DNA from: Streptomyces jumonjinensis
GTDB lineage: Bacteria > Actinomycetota > Actinomycetes > Streptomycetales > Streptomycetaceae
Direction: 5' to 3'
Length of the DNA stretch: 64,000 nucleotides
Assembly (NCBI RefSeq): GCF_009600885.1
Contig: NZ_VCLA01000024.1
Span: 60,095-124,094, forward strand
In this document: positions 1-8,465 of the stretch, piece by piece
Numbering within the stretch: the first letter of the stretch is position 1
Layout: the number at the start of each line of letters is the position of its first letter
The notes under the pieces: model-generated
Databases searched by the model: none
The model's input: only the letters and a program-made list of their open reading frames with translations
Told to the model about the DNA's origin: nothing
Made by a program: the position numbers and the translations under genes

Positions 1-228
1 GCTGAAGGATCTGTGCCCTGGCCGCGAGCGCACGGGCTGACCAGAGCGCTCTCCCGTCCGGCTGGTGGGGCATGCCCGATCGACCTTCCTATGGGGAAGC
101 GGAACGCTGCATGCCCAGAGTGAGGTGCGGAAGACGGCCACGCATCCGGGGCGCGGGAGCGATCGGCCGGACGGGCGAAGAGCCAGGCGTACCGGAAGGA
201 CCGGCGCCCGGAGCAGAGCCGCCGGACC

Positions 229-1713
229 TCAGGTCTGCGCCATGTCGACGAACCGCGAGTAGTGGCCCTGGAACGCCACCGTGATCGTCGCCGTAGGACC
301 GTTACGGTGCTTGGCGACGATCAGGTCCGCCTCGCCGGCGCGGGGGGACTCCTTCTCGTACGCGTCCTCGCGGTGGAGCAGGATGACCATGTCCGCGTCC
401 TGCTCGATGGAGCCCGATTCACGCAGGTCGGAGACCATCGGCTTCTTGTCCGTGCGCTGTTCGGGGCCACGGTTCAGCTGGGAGAGCGCGATCACCGGGA
501 CCTCCAGCTCCTTCGCCAGCAGCTTGAGGTTCCGGGACATGTCCGAGACCTCCTGCTGACGGCTCTCGGCGCGCTTGGAGCCACCCGACTGCATCAGCTG
601 GAGATAGTCGATGACGACCAGCTTCAGATTGTTGCGCTGCTTGAGCCGTCGGCACTTCGCCCGGATCTCCATCATCGACAGATTGGGCGAGTCGTCGATG
701 TAGAGCGGCGCCTGGGAGACGTCCGGCATCCGGCGGGCCAGCCGGGTCCAGTCCTCATCGGTCATCGTGCCCGAGCGCATATGGTGCAGCGCGACCCTGG
801 CCTCGGCCGAGAGCAGACGCATCGCGATCTCGTTTCGCCCCATCTCCAGGGAGAAGATCACGCTGGGCAGATTGTTCTTGATCGAGCAGGCGCGGGCGAA
901 GTCCAGCGCGAGCGTCGACTTACCCATGGCGGGCCGGGCCGCGATGACGATCATCTGGCCGGGGTGCAGACCGTTGGTCAGTGAGTCGAAGTCCGTGAAG
1001 CCCGTGGGGACACCGGTCATCTCCCCGCTGCGGGAGCCGATCGCCTCGATCTCGTCGAGCGCGCCCTCCATGATCTCGCCGAGCGGCAGATAGTCCTCGC
1101 TGGTGCGCTGCTCGGTGACCGCGTAGATCTCGGCCTGGGCGGAGTTGACGATCTCGTCGACATCGCCGTCCGCCGCGTATCCCATTTGCGTGATCTTGGT
1201 GCCGGCCTCCACCAGCCGCCGGAGCACCGCCCGCTCATGGACGATCTCCGCGTAGTAGGAGGCGTTGGCCGCGGTCGGCACCGACTGGACCAGGGTGTGG
1301 AGATAGGGTGCGCCGCCGACCCGGGTGATCTCGCCGCGCTTGACCAGCTCCGCCGCGACGGTGATGGGGTCGGCCGGCTCGCCCTTGGCATAGAGGTCGA
1401 GAATGGCCGTATAGACCGTCTCATGCGCGGGCCGGTAGAAGTCATGACCCTTGATGATCTCGACGACATCGGCGATCGCGTCCTTGGACAGGAGCATGCC
1501 GCCGAGAACGGACTGCTCGGCGTCCAGATCCTGCGGAGGCACCCGCTCGAACCCGGGGGAGCCTCCCTCCCAGCCCCCGCTGTCCCTGCCGCGCTCGTGC
1601 TGATCCTCACGGCCGCCGCGGCTGTCGTTACGGCGCTGCCGTGAGACGGGAAGACGATCTCCGGGGCCGCCGTCGGCCGCCCACGGGTCGTCCAAGGGCT
1701 CGGAAATGCTCAC
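229..1713 (-). CDS. dnaB: Replicative DNA helicase DnaB
   Basis: Hexameric 5'-3' helicase that unwinds DNA ahead of the replisome. The 494-residue protein has a disordered N-terminal tail (about 1-55), the DnaB N-terminal domain (about 58-160), and a RecA-like C-terminal domain with Walker A ARPAMGKST (259-267) and Walker B VVIDYLQL (366-373). The GTG start at 1713 follows a strong GGAGGAGG ribosome site. There is no intein, although actinobacterial dnaB genes often carry one. It is separated from the rpsF-ssb-rplI operon by a divergent MATE gene, and its upstream region holds a cluster of DnaA boxes, which suggests DnaA-linked control (inference). Confidence 0.97.
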   Translation of the reverse strand: MSISEPLDDPWAADGGPGDRLPVSRQRRNDSRGGREDQHERGRDSGGWEGGSPGFERVPPQDLDAEQSVLGGMLLSKDAIADVVEIIKGHDFYRPAHETVYTAILDLYAKGEPADPITVAAELVKRGEITRVGGAPYLHTLVQSVPTAANASYYAEIVHERAVLRRLVEAGTKITQMGYAADGDVDEIVNSAQAEIYAVTEQRTSEDYLPLGEIMEGALDEIEAIGSRSGEMTGVPTGFTDFDSLTNGLHPGQMIVIAARPAMGKSTLALDFARACSIKNNLPSVIFSLEMGRNEIAMRLLSAEARVALHHMRSGTMTDEDWTRLARRMPDVSQAPLYIDDSPNLSMMEIRAKCRRLKQRNNLKLVVIDYLQLMQSGGSKRAESRQQEVSDMSRNLKLLAKELEVPVIALSQLNRGPEQRTDKKPMVSDLRESGSIEQDADMVILLHREDAYEKESPRAGEADLIVAKHRNGPTATITVAFQGHYSRFVDMAQT

Positions 1714-2138
1714 CCGGGCCCCCTCCTCCCGTCCGCTCAGCGGACCTCGCCATGCCTCCTCTTTCTACGGCACAGCACTGACAAAACGAGTGGCCCAACT
1801 CCAGTTCCGGCGCGTCGGGCGACGGTCCACGGTAGGCCCCCCGGCACCGTCAGCCAATCTGGTTATCCACAGGCCATGTGGACGAGCGACCAGATGCTGT
1901 GGAGAACCCGGCAGAACCTGTGCACGGACCGGGGGACAGCACTGTGGACAAAATCATGTCGAGCCAGATGCACCCGCTCTGACCTGCATCTTTTCCATCC
2001 ACTGGCTGTGGGGAAGAAAAACTTTCCCGCCCGGGCCAAGATCAGAACAAACGGCGCACACTCAAGCCGTCACCACCCGGTGATGTAAGAGTCACTCGGC
2101 AATTGCATCTCTTACCTGTGGAAGATTACATTGAGCCC
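1714..2138. promoter_or_regulatory. dnaB-MATE divergent intergenic region
   Basis: This 425-base gap between divergently transcribed genes contains five DnaA-box-like sequences (1863-2015, described separately). It also has a 7-bp inverted repeat GTAAGAG (2085-2091) / CTCTTAC (2109-2115) with a 17-base spacer just upstream of the transporter start, a possible operator. No convincing gene is seen here. Confidence 0.6.
1863..2015. promoter_or_regulatory. DnaA-box cluster upstream of dnaB
   Basis: Five boxes lie within 153 bp: TTATCCACA (1863-1871, + strand), and on the other strand TCGTCCACA (1877-1885), TTCTCCACA (1898-1906), TTGTCCACA (1943-1951) and TTCCCCACA (2007-2015). Two are perfect matches to the strongest consensus forms. 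The cluster lies about 35 kb from oriC. By analogy with known DnaA-titration clusters it could titrate DnaA or regulate dnaB; this is inference. Confidence 0.75.
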
Positions 2139-3476
2139 ATGACACAGGCCCCCGTGACGCCGAAGGCGCTCCGGCGAAGCCATGACCGGGAGATCATCGC
2201 ACTCGCTGTTCCCGCGTTCGGCGCACTCGTCGCCGAGCCGCTCTTTCTGATGGTCGACAGCGCCGTCGTCGGCCATCTCGGCACCCCGCAACTCGCGGGT
2301 CTCAGCATCGCCGCCGCCCTTCTGATGACCGCGGTGAGCGTCTTCGTCTTTCTGGCATACGCGACCACGGCGGCCGTCGCCCGCCGAGTCGGCGCGGGCG
2401 ATCTCACGGCGGCCATCCGCCAGGGCATGGACGGCATCTGGCTGGCGATCATCCTGGGCGCGGCCGTCGTCGCCGTCACCCTGCCCACGGCCCCCTGGCT
2501 GGTCCAGCTCTTCGGAGCGTCCGACACCGCCGCGCCCTATGCCATCACCTATCTGAAGATCTCCAGCCTCGGCATCCCCGCGATGCTGATCGTTCTCGCC
2601 GCGACCGGCGTGCTGCGCGGCCTCCAGGACACCAGGACCCCGCTGTATGTCGCCATCGGAGGATTCGCCGCCAACGCGATCCTCAATGTCGCACTCGTCT
2701 ACGGCGCCGGCCTGGGCATCGCCGGTTCCGCCTGGGGCACCGTCATCGCCCAGTACGCCATGGCCGCCGCCTATCTGATCGTGGTGGTACGCGGGGCCCG
2801 CCGCCACCGTGCCTCGCTCCGCCCCCACAGGGCAGGCATACTGGCCAGCGCCCAAGCCGGTGCGCCCCTTCTGGTGCGCACCCTCTCGCTGCGTGCCGTA
2901 CTGATGATCGCGACCGCCGTCGCGGCCCGCCTCGGGGACGCCGAAGTCGCCGCCCATCAGATCGCGCTCTCCCTCTGGACCCTGATGGCCTTCGCTCTCG
3001 ATGCCATCGCCATAGCCGGACAGTCGATCATCGGCCGCTATCTGGGAAGCGGTGACGCCGAAGGCGCCCGCCGGGTCTGCCGTCGGATGGTGCAGTGGGG
3101 CATCGTCTCCGGGGTGGTGCTCGGCCTTCTGGTAGTGATCTCCCGCCCCCTGTTCATCCCCTTGTTCAGCAATGACCCGGCGGTGCATGACACCCTGCTC
3201 CCCGCCCTGCTGGTGATCGCCTTCTCCCAGCCCATCGCCGGAGTGGTCTTCGTTCTCGACGGTGTGCTGATGGGAGCGGGGGACGGCCCCTATCTGGCAT
3301 GGGCGATGCTGGCGACCCTGGCGGTCTTCGCGCCTGTGGCGCTTCTCGTCCCGTCCCTGGGCGGCGGACTGACCGCCCTGTGGTGGGCCATGACGCTGAT
3401 GATGACCGTACGGATGGCGACCCTCTGGGCGCGCACCCGCTCCGGTCGCTGGATCGTCACCGGAGCCACCCGCTGA
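2139..3476 (+). CDS. MATE-family (DinF-like) multidrug/metabolite transporter
   Basis: Polytopic membrane protein of 445 residues with about 12 hydrophobic segments, the usual size for MATE/DinF proteins, which export organic cations or metabolites using an ion gradient. The N-terminal pattern of Ala/Phe/Gly helices starting LAVPAFGALVAEPLFLMVDS and the later AAHQIALSLW and GQSIIGRYLG segments are typical of the family. The ATG at 2139 is chosen because an in-frame TTG-type start at 2103 would put a non-conserved tail before it; its ribosome site is weak. The gene is divergent from dnaB and convergent with rplI. The substrate cannot be predicted. Confidence 0.9.
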   Translation: MTQAPVTPKALRRSHDREIIALAVPAFGALVAEPLFLMVDSAVVGHLGTPQLAGLSIAAALLMTAVSVFVFLAYATTAAVARRVGAGDLTAAIRQGMDGIWLAIILGAAVVAVTLPTAPWLVQLFGASDTAAPYAITYLKISSLGIPAMLIVLAATGVLRGLQDTRTPLYVAIGGFAANAILNVALVYGAGLGIAGSAWGTVIAQYAMAAAYLIVVVRGARRHRASLRPHRAGILASAQAGAPLLVRTLSLRAVLMIATAVAARLGDAEVAAHQIALSLWTLMAFALDAIAIAGQSIIGRYLGSGDAEGARRVCRRMVQWGIVSGVVLGLLVVISRPLFIPLFSNDPAVHDTLLPALLVIAFSQPIAGVVFVLDGVLMGAGDGPYLAWAMLATLAVFAPVALLVPSLGGGLTALWWAMTLMMTVRMATLWARTRSGRWIVTGATR

Positions 3477-3509
3477 TCCGGCTCGTAGCCGGGGTCCAGC
3501 GGGCTCCAT

Positions 3510-3523
3510 GTTTCACGTGAAAC
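3510..3523. other. parS: parS site 1
   Basis: Perfect 14-bp GTTTCACGTGAAAC. It sits in a longer palindrome with TCCAT/ATGGA arms (about 3505-3528) in the convergent gap between the MATE gene and rplI. Confidence 0.95.
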
Positions 3524-3544
3524 ATGGAACACCGTCTCTGACGG

Positions 3545-3579
3545 AGAAAGGGCCGCACCCGATGGGTGCGGCCCTTTCT
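3545..3579. terminator. Bidirectional terminator between MATE gene and rplI
   Basis: 16-bp perfect stem (3545-3560 paired with 3564-3579) with a 3-base loop GAT. The arms begin AGAAAGGG and end CCCTTTCT, so T-rich tracts lie on both sides. It serves two convergent genes. Confidence 0.88.
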
Positions 3580-3613
3580 TCAGCTCAGTCGAACAGCTCA
3601 GTCAACGCCACAC

Positions 3614-4060
3614 TCAGGCGGCGATGACCTCGATGCCGAACTTCGCGGCAACCTCGGGGTGCAGACGCACGGACACCTGGTGCGAGCCCAGGGTCTTGAT
3701 CGGCGCACCGAGCTCGACGCGACGCTTGTCGACCTCCGGGCCACCGGCGGACTTGATCGCCGTGGCGATGTCGGCCGGGGTGACGGAGCCGAAGAGACGG
3801 CCGGCGTCGCCGGAGCGAACAGCCAGACGCACCTTGACGGCCTCAAGCTTGGCCTTGACCTCGTTGGCCTGCTCGATGGTCGCGATCTCGTGGATCTTGC
3901 GGGCGCGGCGGATCTGCGCCACGTCCTTCTCGCCGCCCTTGGTCCAGCGGATCGCGAAACCACGCGGGACCAGGTAGTTGCGAGCGTAGCCGTCCTTGAC
4001 GTCAACGACGTCACCGGCAGTACCGAGGCCGGAGACCTCGTGGGTGAGGATGATCTTCAT
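3614..4060 (-). CDS. rplI: 50S ribosomal protein bL9
   Basis: The 148-residue protein matches the usual length of bL9. It has the conserved N-terminal 23S-binding domain ([23 protein letters not shown]), a long central helix (about 40-80) and the C-terminal RNA-binding domain. It binds domain V of 23S rRNA and helps keep the reading frame. It is the last gene of the leftward rpsF-ssb-rpsR-rplI operon, 18 bases after rpsR, and is followed by a strong terminator. Confidence 0.98.
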   Translation of the reverse strand: MKIILTHEVSGLGTAGDVVDVKDGYARNYLVPRGFAIRWTKGGEKDVAQIRRARKIHEIATIEQANEVKAKLEAVKVRLAVRSGDAGRLFGSVTPADIATAIKSAGGPEVDKRRVELGAPIKTLGSHQVSVRLHPEVAAKFGIEVIAA

Positions 4061-4078
4061 TATTCGGTCACCCTTCCC

Positions 4079-4315
4079 TTAGCGCGCGGTGGACGTGTAG
4101 GGCAGCAGCGCCATCTCACGGCTGTTCTTCACGGCCGTGGCGACGTCACGCTGGTGCTGCGTGCAGTTGCCGGTAACGCGGCGGGCACGGATCTTGCCGC
4201 GGTCGGAAATGAACTTCCGCAGCATGTTCGTGTCCTTGTAGTCCACGTATACGGTCTTGTCCTTGCAGAATGCGCAGACCTTCTTCTTCGGCTTGCGCAC
4301 AGGCGGCTTCGCCAT
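4079..4315 (-). CDS. rpsR: 30S ribosomal protein bS18 (Cys-containing form)
   Basis: 78 residues, with the conserved [15 protein letters not shown] and LLPYT blocks of bS18, which sits with bS6 on the 30S platform. CAFC near residues 15-18 and a further Cys in GNCTQ suggest the zinc-binding (C+) form. Streptomyces usually also has a Cys-free paralogue elsewhere, expressed when zinc is short. It lies between ssb and rplI in the rpsF operon. Confidence 0.97.
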   Translation of the reverse strand: MAKPPVRKPKKKVCAFCKDKTVYVDYKDTNMLRKFISDRGKIRARRVTGNCTQHQRDVATAVKNSREMALLPYTSTAR

Positions 4316-4371
4316 GGTGATTCTCCTGTGTGATCAAGAAGTGGGGATGCGAGCACCCCAGGGAGCGATCC

Positions 4372-4977
4372 CTAGAAGGGGGGCTCGTCCGAGTAGCCGC
4401 CGCCGGAGCCGCCGGAGCCGCTGGAGCCGCCGGAGTTTCCACCCCAGCTGCCTCCGCCGCCCTGCTGCTGACCGCCGGAAGGCGCGCTGGTGGCCCACGG
4501 GTCGTCGGCGGGTGCACCGCCGCCGCCCTGCTGGCCGCCGCCGGAGTTTCCACCCCAGCTGCCTCCGCCGCCCTGCTGCTGTCCGCCGCCGTAACCACCC
4601 TGGCCGCCGCGACCGGTGGTCTTGGTGACCTTGGCCGTGGCGTTCTTGAGGCTGGGGCCGACTTCCTCGACGTCCAGCTCGTAGACCGTGCGCTTGACGC
4701 CCTCGCGGTCCTCATAGGACCGCTGCTTCAGACGGCCCTGCACGACGACACGCATGCCGCGCTGGAGCGACTCGGCGACGTTCTCCGCCGCCTGACGCCA
4801 GACCGAGCAGGTCAGGAAGAGGCTTTCGCCGTCCTTCCACTCATTGGTCTGACGGTCGAAGGTGCGGGGGGTGGACGCGACACGGAACTTCGCGACCGCC
4901 GCACCGGACGGGGTGAAGCGCAGCTCGGGGTCGTCGACAAGATTGCCGATGACCGTGATGACGGTCTCGCCTGCCAT
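4372..4977 (-). CDS. ssb: Single-stranded DNA-binding protein
   Basis: 201 residues: an N-terminal OB fold (about 1-115) followed by a Gly/Gln/Ser-rich linker and the acidic tip ending DEPPF that recruits replication and repair partners. It coats ssDNA at forks and recombination sites. The linker carries a perfect 45-bp direct repeat (4426-4470 and 4537-4581), which encodes two copies of a [21 protein letters not shown] segment. It sits between rpsF and rpsR, the standard bacterial arrangement that couples SSB to ribosomal protein supply. Confidence 0.97.
   Translation of the reverse strand: MAGETVITVIGNLVDDPELRFTPSGAAVAKFRVASTPRTFDRQTNEWKDGESLFLTCSVWRQAAENVAESLQRGMRVVVQGRLKQRSYEDREGVKRTVYELDVEEVGPSLKNATAKVTKTTGRGGQGGYGGGQQQGGGGSWGGNSGGGQQGGGGAPADDPWATSAPSGGQQQGGGGSWGGNSGGSSGSGGSGGGYSDEPPF
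4426..4581. repeat. 45-bp perfect direct repeat inside ssb
   Basis: The 45 bases at 4426-4470 recur exactly at 4537-4581. Both copies are in the same reading frame of the Gly-rich SSB linker, a likely product of slippage or recombination. Confidence 0.9.
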
Positions 4978-5051
4978 GGGTGAACCTCTCGGCGGGGATT
5001 GCTTCTGGCTGCTTGCTGCTACTCAAACCCGATGACCTCTGAGCGGGAAGC

Positions 5052-5342
5052 TCAGTGGGTCTCGGGACGGAGGACCTTGGTCCGGAGGACCGACTCGTTC
5101 AGGTTCATCTGGCGGTCGAGCTCCTTGACGACCGCAGGCTCGGCCTGAAGGTCGATGACCGAGTAGATGCCCTCGGGCTTCTTCTTGATCTCGTAAGAGA
5201 GACGACGACGGCCCCAGGTGTCGACCTTCTCAACCTTTCCGTTGCCCTCGCGGACGACGGAGAGGAAGTTCTCGATCAGGGGAGAGACAGCGCGCTCCTC
5301 CAGATCGGGGTCGAGGATGACCATCACCTCGTAGTGACGCAT
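5052..5342 (-). CDS. rpsF: 30S ribosomal protein bS6
   Basis: 96 residues with the bS6 fold: [12 protein letters not shown] at the start, the [10 protein letters not shown] motif in the middle and [12 protein letters not shown] at the C-terminus. It binds bS18 in the 30S platform. The ATG at 5342 is preceded by a perfect AAAGGAGGTG ribosome site; upstream in-frame codons are not needed. It is the first gene of the operon rpsF-ssb-rpsR-rplI. Confidence 0.98.
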
Positions 5343-5612
5343 GTGGAACCCACCTCCTTTGGACTCAGCGGCCACGGTCGTTCCGTGGCAGGAGGGTCGT
5401 GATGCGTAAGCAACGGTGTCCGAGTAGACCAGCCGCCACTGACAGCGGCGGACGATCCGGCTTCAGCCTGAGCAGACACCGGTGCAGACCGTACACAGTA
5501 CCCGCAGAGGTGCTTCCGGTTGAAATCCGGAGGCCGGGGGCCGCAATCTGTACACATCGGGTGTGCGCGGCACTACGATGCGCCGCGCTCCGGCAACGCC
5601 AGGAGGTGCCCT

Positions 5613-5921
5613 ATGGCACAGGCAGTGCGACGTCAGACCTCCCTCTTCGCCACGGACGGCAAGCCTCATCCCCTCCAGGACACCCTGGTCGCGGTGACGC
5701 TGGCCATGGGCGTCATCGCCTTCGTCTCGTCGATGTTCGCCCATCTGCATCTGCTCAGCTCATGGGCGGGGCTCGTGGGGATCCTCACGGGCGGCTACGG
5801 ACAGTTCATCTCGGTGACGACGCGCGAGCGCACCGCACTGATCATCGGGCTCGGCGCCTCCGGCTTCGGGTTCTTCCTCGGCATGGCCCACGGCGGTCTC
5901 TTCGGCGGCCTCATCGGCTGA
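5613..5921 (+). CDS. Small conserved membrane protein
   Basis: 102 residues, with a short basic N-terminus and three hydrophobic segments (about 23-42, 47-63, 73-100); the last is very Gly/Phe-rich (GLGASGFGFFLGMAHGGLFGGLIG). The ATG at 5613 follows AGGAGGTG at ideal spacing. Streptomyces have a small membrane protein gene at this place between rpsF and the femX-like gene. I do not recognise a function. It is transcribed divergently from the rpsF operon. Confidence 0.8.
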   Translation: MAQAVRRQTSLFATDGKPHPLQDTLVAVTLAMGVIAFVSSMFAHLHLLSSWAGLVGILTGGYGQFISVTTRERTALIIGLGASGFGFFLGMAHGGLFGGLIG

Positions 5922-6114
5922 TCCGGAGGCCCTCGCGGCCGACCGGGTGAGCCGGGCGGGGGTCTCTTGAGCCGGCGGCGACCGCCTCAGAGGCGTTCAG
6001 CCGCCGGTCCAAGGGCCCTGCGCCCATTTGGGGCGCTCCCCAAGCCCAGTAGGCTTCGGCGCGAGAGCCGGAGCCCCTGACCCATGGGGACACACCTGCC
6101 GAGGAGCGCCCCGC

Positions 6115-7233
6115 ATGAGCCTGACCCTGAGGACCATCAGCCGAGAGCAGCATCTGGCGTATATCCAGTCCCTGCCATCGGCAAGTCACTGCCAGGTTCC
6201 GGCATGGGCCGATGTGAAGACGGAATGGCGCTCGGAGAACCTGGGTTGGTTCGACAAGACGGGCCAGCTCGTCGGCGCGGGTCTGGTGCTCTACCGTCAG
6301 CTGCCCAAGATCAAGCGGTATCTCGCGTATCTGCCCGAGGGCCCGGTGATCAACTGGTACGCGCCGAACCTGGACGACTGGCTCCAGCCGATGCTCGCCC
6401 ACCTGAAGCAACAGGGCGCGTTCTCCGTGAAGATGGGCCCCCCGGTGGTCATCCGCCGCTGGGACGCCCCCGCGATCAAGTCCGGTATCCAGGACCCGGA
6501 TGTGAAGCGTCTGCGGGACGTCGAGGCGACCCATATCGAGCCGCGTGCCTTCGAAGTGGCCGACCGGCTGCGGAAGATGGGCTGGCAGCAGGGCGAGGAC
6601 GGCGGTGCCGGCTTCGGTGACGTCCAGCCGCGGTACGTCTACCAGGTGCCGCTGGCGAACCGCTCGCTCGACGATGTCCACAAGGGCTTCAACCAGCTGT
6701 GGCGACGCAATATCAAGAAGGCCGAGAAGGCCGGTGTCGAGGTCGTCCAGGGCGGCTACTACGACCTTGAGGAGTGGCAGCGGCTCTACGAGATCACCGC
6801 GGTGCGCGACCGTTTCCGCCCCCGCCCGCTCTCGTACTTCCAGCGCATGTGGTCGGTGCTCAACACCGAGGACCCCAATCGGATGCGGCTGTACTTCGCG
6901 CGCCACAACGGAGTGAACCTCTCCGCGGCGACGATGCTCGTCGTCGGCGGGCACGTCTGGTACTCCTACGGCGCCTCGGACAACATCGGCCGTGAGGTGC
7001 GCCCCTCGAACGCGATGCAGTGGCGGATGCTCCGGGACGCGTACGCCATGGGCGCGACCGTCTACGACCTGCGCGGCATCAGCGACTCGCTCGATGAGAC
7101 CGACCATCTCTTCGGTCTCATCCAGTTCAAGGTCGGCACCGGCGGCGAGGCCGTCGAGTACGTCGGAGAGTGGGACTTCCCGCTCAACAAGCTGCTGCAC
7201 AAGGCCCTCGACATGTATATGTCGCGCCGCTGA
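6115..7233 (+). CDS. femX: FemX-like lipid II:amino-acid peptidyltransferase
   Basis: 372-residue FemABX-family protein with two GNAT-like halves. Recognisable parts are VPAWADVKTEW near the start, the central RNIKKAEKAGVEV, and the C-terminal YGASDNIGREVRPSNAMQWRMLRDAYAMGATVYDLRG, the family signature. In Streptomyces the FemX at this locus adds the first glycine to the stem peptide of peptidoglycan from glycyl-tRNA; this function is taken from family and synteny. The ATG at 6115 follows GAGGAG. It is probably co-transcribed with the alanine-racemase-like gene 137 bases on. Confidence 0.88.
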   Translation: MSLTLRTISREQHLAYIQSLPSASHCQVPAWADVKTEWRSENLGWFDKTGQLVGAGLVLYRQLPKIKRYLAYLPEGPVINWYAPNLDDWLQPMLAHLKQQGAFSVKMGPPVVIRRWDAPAIKSGIQDPDVKRLRDVEATHIEPRAFEVADRLRKMGWQQGEDGGAGFGDVQPRYVYQVPLANRSLDDVHKGFNQLWRRNIKKAEKAGVEVVQGGYYDLEEWQRLYEITAVRDRFRPRPLSYFQRMWSVLNTEDPNRMRLYFARHNGVNLSAATMLVVGGHVWYSYGASDNIGREVRPSNAMQWRMLRDAYAMGATVYDLRGISDSLDETDHLFGLIQFKVGTGGEAVEYVGEWDFPLNKLLHKALDMYMSRR

Positions 7234-7369
7234 CGGTGGCCGTGACGCCGGACGGGCGATGCGCACAGCGTTGCTGACGCCGCGCCCGTCCACGCCGTAA
7301 CCTCGTAGATCTCGTATCTGTTCTGTCCCCGACGCACACCACAGCCACCAGAAAGGTCCCGGGCCGGCC

Positions 7370-8401
7370 ATGGCGCTCTCCCTCTACGTCGACACCACGC
7401 GCTGGCGGGCGCATCAGAAGTCCGTGATCGACCAGTTCCCCGGACTGGTCCCGGTCTGCAAGGGGAACGGTTACGGCTTCGGCCATGAGCGGCTCTCCGA
7501 GGAGACCTCCCGCTTCGGCTCCGACATGCTGGCCGTGGGCACCACCTACGAAGCGGCCCGGATCAAGGACTGGTTCGGCGGTGACCTCCTTGTCCTCACC
7601 CCCTTCCGCCGGGGCGAGGAGCCGGTTCCGCTGCCCGACCGCGTCATCCGCTCGGTCTCCTCGGTCGACGGGGTGTACGCCCTGGTCGGCGCGCGTGTCG
7701 TCATCGAGTGCATGAGCTCCATGAAGCGTCATGGGGTGTCGGAGCAGGATCTGAGCCAGCTGACCGGGGCCATCGACGACGTACGGCTGGAAGGCTTCGC
7801 CCTCCATCTGCCGCTGGACCGCACGGACGGCTCCGACGCGGTCGAGGAGGTCATCGGCTGGATGGACCGGCTGCGGGCCGCCCGGCTGCCGCTGCACACC
7901 ATGTTCGTCAGCCATCTGCGGGCCGAGGAGCTGAGCCGGCTCCAGCAGCAGTTCCCGCAGACCCGCTTCCGTGCCCGTATCGGCACCCGGCTGTGGCTCG
8001 GCGACCATGAGGCGACCGAGTACCGGGGGGCGGTGCTCGATGTGACCCGGGTGTCCAAGGGGGACCGCTTCGGCTACCGCCAGCAGAAGGCCGCGTCCGA
8101 CGGCTGGCTGGTCGTCGTCGCCGGCGGCACCTCCCATGGCGTGGGCCTGGAGGCCCCCAAGGCGCTCCATGGGGTGATGCCGCGCGCGAAGGGGGTCGCC
8201 CGGGCCGGTCTGGCGACCGTCAACCGCAATCTCTCGCCGTTCGTCTGGGCGGGTAAGCAGCGCTGGTTCGCCGAGCCGCCGCATATGCAGGTCTCGATCC
8301 TGTTCGTACCGTCGGACGCGCAGGAGCCGAGGGTCGGTGACGAGCTGGTGGCGCATCTGCGGCACACCACGACCCAGTTCGACCGCCTGGTGGACCGCTA
8401 G
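7370..8401 (+). CDS. Alanine-racemase-like PLP protein (TIM-barrel domain)
   Basis: 343 residues related to the N-terminal PLP-binding barrel of fold-type III enzymes. The PVCKGNGYGFG motif carries the lysine that would hold PLP. The order N-terminal beta-strand LYVDTTRW, then VGTTYEA and later FRARIGTRLW and GDRFGYRQQ fits the alanine racemase fold. Position after femX points to a role in cell-wall amino-acid metabolism; whether it is a true racemase is not shown, because vegetative alr lies elsewhere in Streptomyces. A 13-bp-stem terminator follows. Confidence 0.75.
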   Translation: MALSLYVDTTRWRAHQKSVIDQFPGLVPVCKGNGYGFGHERLSEETSRFGSDMLAVGTTYEAARIKDWFGGDLLVLTPFRRGEEPVPLPDRVIRSVSSVDGVYALVGARVVIECMSSMKRHGVSEQDLSQLTGAIDDVRLEGFALHLPLDRTDGSDAVEEVIGWMDRLRAARLPLHTMFVSHLRAEELSRLQQQFPQTRFRARIGTRLWLGDHEATEYRGAVLDVTRVSKGDRFGYRQQKAASDGWLVVVAGGTSHGVGLEAPKALHGVMPRAKGVARAGLATVNRNLSPFVWAGKQRWFAEPPHMQVSILFVPSDAQEPRVGDELVAHLRHTTTQFDRLVDR

Positions 8402-8412
8402 GCCGCTTCTGA

Positions 8413-8447
8413 CGGATCAGGCCGGGGCAGTGAGCCGGCCTGATCCG
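8413..8447. terminator. Terminator between racemase-like gene and GT87-like gene
   Basis: 13-bp perfect inverted repeat (8413-8425 with 8435-8447) between convergent genes, so probably used from both sides. No clear T-tract, as is common in Streptomyces. Confidence 0.75.
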
Positions 8448-8465
8448 AACGGAAGACCCTGGGGC

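Noticed and set aside
1..228. Gene end at the left edge (frame ending with a TGA at about 40)
   Set aside because: Only about 12 codons are visible (LKDLCPGRERTG-like), too few to support a gene. No RNA or terminator is clear in 1-228 either.
229..1713. Intein in dnaB (and in gyrB/gyrA)
   Set aside because: The protein lengths are normal and no splice-type Cys/Ser...HN junction interrupts the P-loop regions.
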